DNA of 12,274 bases from positions 1 through 12,274 of the forward strand of contig JAAYPL010000001.1 of the NCBI GenBank assembly GCA_012519875.1. Direction: 5' to 3'. The stretch's first letter is position 1. The number at the start of each line of letters is the position of its first letter. The notes beneath the pieces are model-generated. The model worked only from the letters and a program-made list of their open reading frames with translations. It had not been told where the DNA came from and did no database searches. This document shows positions 7,065 through 12,274 of this stretch, in pieces. Made by a program: the position numbers and the translations under genes. The DNA is from Clostridiaceae bacterium. GTDB lineage: Bacteria; Bacillota; Clostridia; Saccharofermentanales; UBA5734.

Positions 7065-8102
7065 TCAATCATCGAGACCTTCGGTTTGTTCTTCGGGGAA
7101 ATCTGCCGAAACTTGATCGTCGGTCGAAATCGCCGGAGCCGGCTCCGGCGATTCCTCCCGGAGATCCGAATCAGAGATTTCGATAAAATCGGAAACGGGG
7201 CCGCCCTCGTTTGACTGATCCGGGCGGAAAGCCATTTCAGCAGATAATGCCACCGCAAACTCGCGTTTCAGGCGGCGATGGCGGAGAATCGGCAGTAAAA
7301 CAATCGCTCCGATCACCATTAAGGCCGATAACAACTGCGAAGCGCGAATGCCGGTTGTGCCGATCATCAGCGGATCTGTCCGGATCCCTTCCACAAAGAA
7401 GCGTACAAAACCATAGAGCAATAAATACCATAAGGTGACAGTAAAGGGCGTTTTGGCTGTTTTACGCAGCCGGAGCAAAATCACAAAAATAATTAAGTTG
7501 GCGATAAATTCGTAGAAAAAGGTCGGATGAACCGGCTTGAACGGATCAACGCCGGCTATACGGACACTTTGCAGATAGGCTGTGGTCTGATTGCTGATCA
7601 TGCCCCATGGCAACGTGGTGTTGTTGCCAAAGGCCTCCTGATTGAAAAAATTACCCCATCGGCCGATCGCCTGCCCGAGCGGCACATAAACGGCCAAAAA
7701 ATCCAGCAGGCGGGATATCGGCTTTTTTTTCAGGCGGGTGACCAATAAAATCCCCAATGCTCCGCCGATGACGCCGCCGTAAAAGGCCAATCCGCCTCGC
7801 CGCGTGTCCACAATGCTGAGAATATTGTCTTTGAAAGAATCCCATTCCAGCACAACGTAGTAAAGGCGAGCAAAAACAATCATCAGCGGAATGACGGCGA
7901 TAAAAATGTCAAGGACATCGTCGGATTTGAGCTGATGCGCCGACGCATGGCGCATAGCCAGCAGCATGCAGAGAATCAAGGCGATCGCGATCAACAGGCC
8001 GTACCAGTAAACCGGCATGCCGAAGATGGAAAATGCCCGGCGGTTGATCGGCAGATTTTCGATGCCTAAGCCAGGGAAACTAACCAGAAAGTCAGGGTTC
8101 AT
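7065..8102 (-). CDS. lgt: Lgt, phosphatidylglycerol:prolipoprotein diacylglyceryl transferase
   Basis: Lgt is the membrane enzyme that transfers a diacylglyceryl group from phosphatidylglycerol to the lipobox cysteine of prolipoproteins, the first step of lipoprotein maturation. The 345-residue product has the Lgt signature GRWGNFFNQEAFG at 147-159. It also shows GGLAFYGGVIGG at 103-114, HPTFFYE at 192-198 and YGFVRFFVEGIRTD at 230-243. The Tyr, Arg and Glu of the last motif match residues needed in the E. coli enzyme. The motif with a catalytic His in E. coli has Tyr108 here, a change I believe is common in clostridial members. About seven membrane segments are visible. The last 55 or so residues form an acidic, Pro/Ser-rich tail (about 291-345) not needed by the fold. 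ATG 8102 follows an AGGTGA site that overlaps the ymfH stop, so the genes are probably coupled. Confidence 0.96.
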   Translation of the reverse strand: MNPDFLVSFPGLGIENLPINRRAFSIFGMPVYWYGLLIAIALILCMLLAMRHASAHQLKSDDVLDIFIAVIPLMIVFARLYYVVLEWDSFKDNILSIVDTRRGGLAFYGGVIGGALGILLVTRLKKKPISRLLDFLAVYVPLGQAIGRWGNFFNQEAFGNNTTLPWGMISNQTTAYLQSVRIAGVDPFKPVHPTFFYEFIANLIIFVILLRLRKTAKTPFTVTLWYLLLYGFVRFFVEGIRTDPLMIGTTGIRASQLLSALMVIGAIVLLPILRHRRLKREFAVALSAEMAFRPDQSNEGGPVSDFIEISDSDLREESPEPAPAISTDDQVSADFPEEQTEGLDD

Positions 8103-8108
8103 TACATG

Positions 8109-9455
8109 TCACCTCACCGGTTGCAGAATCGAAGTCGCATAACCCGCCCTGTTCTCCAAAAAGCTCGCCATGGTCCGGGCGGTTGCACAGTCAATCATAT
8201 CATAGATTTTCGGATAATCGAAGAGGTCGATCTCATACAGACTGCATTGGGCTTCGACAAGACCGCTGTGTTCCACCGAGTCCAGCGAACGAAGAAAATT
8301 ACCGGCGGCGGCTCTTTTCTGAATGTCGAATAAATGCTCATCCGGTTCCGTGGAAAAATGATCAATCAACCCTTCTATAACGGCATTTGCGGCTTGCTCC
8401 GGCTGTGAAGATTCCCCGCCGCAGACCAAAAAGGCGTAGTTGCTTTCGCAACTGTAGTGAAATCCGAACGAATCATTAATCAGCCCTGAACCGTAAAGGC
8501 GATCGTAAAGGGGCGATGCCGGCGAAAGAACGGATTCCAGATAAAGACGCACTCCCCGTTGCCGGGTCACCAGATGGCGGCCTTTGAGTTCCTGACCCGG
8601 CCGGACGGAGGAATCTTTGAAACCAACCAGAAAAGAAGGGATCTTGACATCCATCTGCAGATTGCTGCCGGAGGAGGCCGGCAGCAAAGGTTCGGCAAGA
8701 AAAACGGGTCTTGGCCTTGAGCATGCCGGTCGGGAGGTTCTTTCCCCAAGAATCCCGGCCAGCAAAGCCAGCAGCCGATCCTCATCCAGATCTCCGGAAA
8801 GGGTGAGGATGATCTGATCCGGCTGGTAAAAATATCGCCGGACTGTTTTGAGATCCGTGTCTGTGATTTGGCGGACCGACTCAGGCGTACCCCCGATATC
8901 CTCACGAGCCGGGTGGCAGGAGTACAGAGCGGACAGCAGATCGTTGTAGCATCGCGAATCCGGATCATCCTGATATTGGTCGAGTTCCGCCAAAATAACC
9001 GGTCTTTCGGCTTCAATGCGATCCTGCTCGAGATATGGAGTAAAAACGGCCTGTAAATAAAGCGCCAGAGGCTGTTCAAAATGATGCACGGTGGCAAAAT
9101 AATATAGGGTGTGCGTATGGGAGGTATAAGCGTTTGCCGATGCGCCCAAGCTGGCCAGATCACCCAATAGTCCACCGTTGTCATCCCGGCTGAAGAGACA
9201 GTGTTCAAGAAAATGCGCGGTTCCGGCCGGGACATGAATGGTCTTGTTCCCGACATTAAAGGTGGTGTGGATCGAGCCATAGGGTACGGTGATCGCCGCA
9301 AAGCGGCGGCTAAAGCCCGGGCGAGGCAACAATTTAACCACAAGTCCGCTTTCGTGCCGGAGAATTCTGAGTGTTTTGCCGGTCAGCGGATCGGTTATGG
9401 TCCGGCGACTGAAACCGCTGTTGTCTGTTGCTGGCCCAAAGTTGCTGTTGCTCAT
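8109..9455 (-). CDS. ymfH: M16 family zinc peptidase, YmfH-like (catalytic subunit)
   Basis: The 448-residue product belongs to the M16B (processing-peptidase-like) family. The inverted zinc motif HxxEH is intact as HFLEH at 81-85, and the downstream ExxxxxxE pair is present at Glu150 and Glu157 (within RPVILAELDQYQDDP), 72 residues after His85, as expected for the third zinc ligand. The DDPDSRCYNDLLSALY stretch also matches the family, as does the duplicated two-lobe length. In Bacillus the YmfF/YmfH pair is encoded side by side, with one lacking the metal motif, like other M16B heterodimers; here the upstream ORF carries the YmfF-like half. The ATG at 9455 overlaps the upstream TGA as ATGA and has a GAGG site 7 nt away, so the subunits are probably made in fixed ratio. 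The substrate is unknown. It has no signal peptide, so the cytoplasm is the likely location. Confidence 0.9.
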   Translation of the reverse strand: MSNSNFGPATDNSGFSRRTITDPLTGKTLRILRHESGLVVKLLPRPGFSRRFAAITVPYGSIHTTFNVGNKTIHVPAGTAHFLEHCLFSRDDNGGLLGDLASLGASANAYTSHTHTLYYFATVHHFEQPLALYLQAVFTPYLEQDRIEAERPVILAELDQYQDDPDSRCYNDLLSALYSCHPAREDIGGTPESVRQITDTDLKTVRRYFYQPDQIILTLSGDLDEDRLLALLAGILGERTSRPACSRPRPVFLAEPLLPASSGSNLQMDVKIPSFLVGFKDSSVRPGQELKGRHLVTRQRGVRLYLESVLSPASPLYDRLYGSGLINDSFGFHYSCESNYAFLVCGGESSQPEQAANAVIEGLIDHFSTEPDEHLFDIQKRAAAGNFLRSLDSVEHSGLVEAQCSLYEIDLFDYPKIYDMIDCATARTMASFLENRAGYATSILQPVR

Positions 9456-11671
9456 TTCTGCGCCTCATTATCCATTCCGGTCAGGACATAACATGTCACC
9501 AACCGTAAACCCGATGCCAGTTGCGAGACCTCTTCGGGGGTCACCGACCGCAAAGCGTCCAGAGATTCTTTCCGGTTCATTAGTCGGCCGTATAGGTGCC
9601 CATACATTTGATGAGCCAGCATGGATGAAAGATCATCGTTGACCGAAAGAATCCCGGTTTCAATCATACGACTGGTTCGTTCAAATAAGGAGTTGTCAAA
9701 ATCACCGGTCGACAACCTGGCCAGCTGGTCACGGATTGCTTCCAGCGCATGATCCACTTTCTCCGGGGTTACGCCTGCCATGATAAACATCGCCGACAAA
9801 CTACGTAAATGCGAAGAAAATACGCTATAGGCCAAACCCATTTTTTCTCGGACAACATCAAAGAGCAACGAATGTACGTCACCGCCCAACATGCTGTTCA
9901 AGAAGGTCACAGCAATGGAGCGATGACTAAAATACGGGGGTAAACCTTGATAGGCCAGTACGATTCTGGCCTGCTCCACTTTCCTTTTTTCCAGACGAAC
10001 CGCCGGCTCGGCCGGATCGAAAGGAGATGGTTGTTCCGACGGACGGATTTTTGCCCTTTCGCCATCCGGCAGTTGTCGGATTCTGGCCAGGCAAGCTTCC
10101 AGCAGATCAGAGTCAATCGATCCGCCCAGGTAAATCGAAGCGCTGCACTGTGACAATAGTGTTTTATATGCGCCGGCCAGCTCGTGGCGTGAGATTGATT
10201 GCAAAGATTCAAGGTCGCCATATGGCGACAGCCCTTGAGGTTGGTCTCCGCAAAAAATGTCCAGACAGCGATCGTAAGCGAACTTGGCCCGGTCATTTTC
10301 ACGGGCCGACAATTCCATCATCAGGTTCTGACGCTCGGTTTCCACAATATCTTCATAAAATAAGCCTTCTTCATCAAGCGAGGGATCCAAAAGCACATCA
10401 AAAAGGAGATCACAGACCGCAGAAAAGGGTGACGAGCCGTCGATCCAGCGCCGCAGAGCCTCAGCGGAAAATGTAATCAACTGCAGATCACCTTGCCTCT
10501 CTTGGCTGGATTCGAGGGTGGCTCCGTAGAGACTGTCAAGGGCTCTGGCCAACTCAACTCTGCTTGGATATCGCCGACAGGATGCCGCCAGAACACGAGA
10601 AAGCAGTGCCATGCTCGCCGCTTGCCATTTTTTTAACGGCAGGTAGAAAACAAAGTGGATGGCGGCCTGCACGAAACGATCGGTGGGTAAAACATAAACC
10701 GGCACACCGGAAATTCTGGCCTTTTCGTGACACAACTCCGATTCACGGTGCCATTGTTGAACCTGTTGCAGGTCGGCATTGACCTGATTGCCCAGCTGAG
10801 CAACAGACTCAAACCGCATTTCCGGCCGGATTCTTTGCAAAAAATCGATATGAATATCGCGGCCGTAAAGGGTTTGATTCGTATGGTATAAGCAGGTTTC
10901 GGCCAGGGGGTGCTTGGCAGCCGCATCCACGGTAGGCCTGAGGCCGACATTGGTAATTGAGTCATAGGTCCGTCCATCGACACGGGTTCTGGTGGCATAA
11001 ACACCATAGGCCGGGCAAGCCTGAAATGGCGGAATTGGTATGTTGGCAGTCGGGAATCCGAGTTTGCTCCCCAGACGACGGCCCTGGATGACTTTGCCGT
11101 GCAGACTGTAGGGACGACCCAATAAACCGGCAGCCGCATCCACATGACCTTGAACGATCAATTGCCGGAGACGGGAGCTGGAAATACGATCCCCTCCCTG
11201 ATTGACCTGCTCGATCACAATGAGCCGAACCTGACTGTCCTCGGCCCATTTTCGCAAAAGCTCAACATTACCCGCTCCGTCACGACCGAATCGATAATCA
11301 TGACCGACCACAACCAGCTTGGCACGCAGCCTGCTTTTCAAATATTTATTCAAAAACTCAACCGGATCGGTTGCGGCAAAAGTTCGATCAAAAGTTAAAA
11401 GATGGGTTTCACTGATCCCGCAGTCCGAAAGCAAAGCCAACCGGTCGTCCAGATCGCAAAGATAACCGGCGAACGAGCCATTCGGCCTCAGAACACTTTC
11501 CGGACGCTCGGGGAAAGTAAGAACTGCCGGTACGATGCCCATACGATGGCTTTCAAAAACCAAGGTGCGGAGAAGTTCCAAGTGGCCGCGGTGGACACCA
11601 TCGAAAAAGCCAAGGCCTATGCCCCGCGGATGACACGCAACGGCAAACTCAGGATTGTCGAAAATCAGCAA
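9452..11671 (-). CDS. ribF: RibF (riboflavin kinase/FAD synthetase) fused in frame to a YmfF-like M16 domain
   Basis: The 739-residue ORF joins two proteins. Residues 1-310 are RibF, which makes FMN and then FAD from riboflavin. The nucleotidyltransferase domain has GFFDGVHRGH at 21-30, VVGHDYRFG at 121-129 and SSSRLRQLI at 164-172. The flavokinase domain has PTAN at 207-210, NVGLRPTV at 241-248 and Glu258 with LYG at 268-270. The usual ETH-(I/L)-FDF stretch reads ETCLYHT, somewhat diverged. Residues about 320-735 are an M16B domain lacking HxxEH but with YPSRVELARALDSLYGA at 368-384 and VREKMGLAYSVFSS at 607-620, which includes the Arg/Tyr pair of non-catalytic subunits such as YmfF. No stop or frame change lies between the parts. 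The start is TTG 11671, the only one after an in-frame TGA, with GAAAGGG 12 nt upstream. It overlaps truB by 23 nt and ymfH by 4 nt. RibF is normally about 310 residues and free-standing. Confidence 0.9.
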   Translation of the reverse strand: MLIFDNPEFAVACHPRGIGLGFFDGVHRGHLELLRTLVFESHRMGIVPAVLTFPERPESVLRPNGSFAGYLCDLDDRLALLSDCGISETHLLTFDRTFAATDPVEFLNKYLKSRLRAKLVVVGHDYRFGRDGAGNVELLRKWAEDSQVRLIVIEQVNQGGDRISSSRLRQLIVQGHVDAAAGLLGRPYSLHGKVIQGRRLGSKLGFPTANIPIPPFQACPAYGVYATRTRVDGRTYDSITNVGLRPTVDAAAKHPLAETCLYHTNQTLYGRDIHIDFLQRIRPEMRFESVAQLGNQVNADLQQVQQWHRESELCHEKARISGVPVYVLPTDRFVQAAIHFVFYLPLKKWQAASMALLSRVLAASCRRYPSRVELARALDSLYGATLESSQERQGDLQLITFSAEALRRWIDGSSPFSAVCDLLFDVLLDPSLDEEGLFYEDIVETERQNLMMELSARENDRAKFAYDRCLDIFCGDQPQGLSPYGDLESLQSISRHELAGAYKTLLSQCSASIYLGGSIDSDLLEACLARIRQLPDGERAKIRPSEQPSPFDPAEPAVRLEKRKVEQARIVLAYQGLPPYFSHRSIAVTFLNSMLGGDVHSLLFDVVREKMGLAYSVFSSHLRSLSAMFIMAGVTPEKVDHALEAIRDQLARLSTGDFDNSLFERTSRMIETGILSVNDDLSSMLAHQMYGHLYGRLMNRKESLDALRSVTPEEVSQLASGLRLVTCYVLTGMDNEAQK

Positions 11672-12274
11672 GGTCGATCAACACCCTTTCGGTTTTAATC
11701 CGGTAAAATGCCGGTTCGGCCTCTTCCAGTCCGGCAACGCAAATCAGCCGATTACGACTGTAGAAAACCAGCTTTCGGCCATTTTCCGGAATCAGCTCCG
11801 GACGGCAAGTCAAAGAAAATGGTTGGTTTTTCAGCAGGAAATCCTCGGAAAGGACAAGGGATTGCCCGGATATCAATTTTGCCGCCAGGTCGGCCGGCAA
11901 ATCGCAAGCCGGGAAAGAATCAAATGCCCGACTGATATCTAAAAGCAAACCTTTGTTGTGCAGAAAGGTCATAAAGGACTGCTGACCGATACCTTGCCGG
12001 CTCCAGTCAAACAGCTGCTCCAGATCCACGGCATCCGCCAGTTCGAACGGTCCGCAACGGCTGCGAACAAGTGTAGTTGCATGGGCATAATAGCCCGTCC
12101 GCTGTCCCAGGTCATCGGCTAAGGTGCGCATATAGGTGCCTTTTGAGCAATCAACCCGCACAACGGCACGAAGAATGCCATCTTCCAGACCGATTTCCTC
12201 AACAACAATCTCTTTGATACTGACCGTCCGGGCCGGACGATCGACCTTCCGGCCGCTGCGGGCGTAATCGTAGA
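11649..12274 (-). CDS. truB: TruB, tRNA pseudouridine-55 synthase (partial, N-terminus off window)
   Basis: TruB converts U55 in the T-loop of tRNAs to pseudouridine. The frame is open from the right edge (first full codon at 12272) to a TGA at 11649-11651, giving 207 C-terminal residues. Within them YDYARSGRKVDRPAR (1-15) is the family's conserved start of the second half. VRVDCSKGTYMRTLADDLG (about 37-55) and the HATTLVRSRCGPFEL stretch (about 60-74) are also typical TruB motifs. The catalytic Asp lies upstream of the window edge. The rest (about residues 80-207) is the variable C-terminal region, expected to hold the TruB C-terminal domain. The gene directly precedes and overlaps ribF by 23 nt, the common truB-ribF order, so both are likely on one mRNA whose promoter is outside the window. 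Confidence 0.94.
   Translation of the reverse strand, partial: YDYARSGRKVDRPARTVSIKEIVVEEIGLEDGILRAVVRVDCSKGTYMRTLADDLGQRTGYYAHATTLVRSRCGPFELADAVDLEQLFDWSRQGIGQQSFMTFLHNKGLLLDISRAFDSFPACDLPADLAAKLISGQSLVLSEDFLLKNQPFSLTCRPELIPENGRKLVFYSRNRLICVAGLEEAEPAFYRIKTERVLIDLADFRQS
11684..11690 (-). promoter_or_regulatory. Candidate Shine-Dalgarno for the TTG start of the ribF fusion
   Basis: The minus strand reads GAAAGGG, inside truB, 12 nt before the TTG at 11671. The spacing is longer than ideal. An in-frame TGA a few codons upstream rules out an earlier start, and no ATG or GTG precedes the conserved GFFDGVH motif, which is why this TTG start is chosen. Confidence 0.55.

Noticed and set aside
8105..8107. 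ATG just before the lgt start
   Set aside because: It is followed at once by TAA, so it encodes nothing; the lgt ATG at 8102 has a well-placed AGGTGA site.
1..12274. CRISPR array, tRNA/rRNA genes, insertion sequences, phage or defence genes
   Set aside because: No regularly spaced repeats, cloverleaf-like genes, transposase motifs or terminal inverted repeats were seen on either strand. Nearly all of the window is accounted for by ten housekeeping genes.

Overview
The window is a compact block of housekeeping genes, all on the minus strand. It most likely comes from a Gram-positive Firmicute of the class Clostridia. The signs are a dcw (division and cell wall) cluster in the order mraZ, rsmH, ftsL, class B PBP with PASTA domains, murE; a paired set of YmfF/YmfH-type M16 peptidases; Firmicutes-style RsmH cysteine motifs; and purine-rich Shine-Dalgarno sites with two TTG starts. 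Base composition looks intermediate, and genus cannot be told from the sequence alone.

Layout in the direction of transcription, from high to low coordinates. The first operon covers 12274 to 5928. It holds the C-terminal part of truB (tRNA pseudouridine-55 synthase), an ORF in which RibF (riboflavin kinase/FAD synthetase) continues in frame into a YmfF-like M16 domain, ymfH (the zinc-binding M16 partner), lgt (prolipoprotein diacylglyceryl transferase) and a rodA-like SEDS polymerase. Genes overlap or nearly touch throughout. A clear intrinsic terminator at 5873-5902 follows rodA.

A roughly 300-bp gene-free region (5625-5927) then holds the terminator, a good sigma-A type promoter (-35 at 5775-5780, -10 at 5752-5757) and four tandemly arranged GTGG-type 10-mers (5692-5742) that look like an MraZ operator. 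This region drives the second operon: mraZ, rsmH, ftsL, a class B PBP (PBP2B/SpoVD type) and murE, which runs off the left edge at codon 382.

Together the genes cover tRNA modification, flavin cofactor synthesis, a predicted proteolysis pair, lipoprotein maturation, and peptidoglycan precursor synthesis and septal cross-linking. I found no mobile element, CRISPR array, phage gene, toxin or defence system. The most unusual points are the RibF-M16 fusion, a KTS in place of KTG in the PBP transpeptidase domain, and the well-preserved MraZ box array. The rest is ordinary core-genome content, and I do not see an undescribed multi-gene system here.
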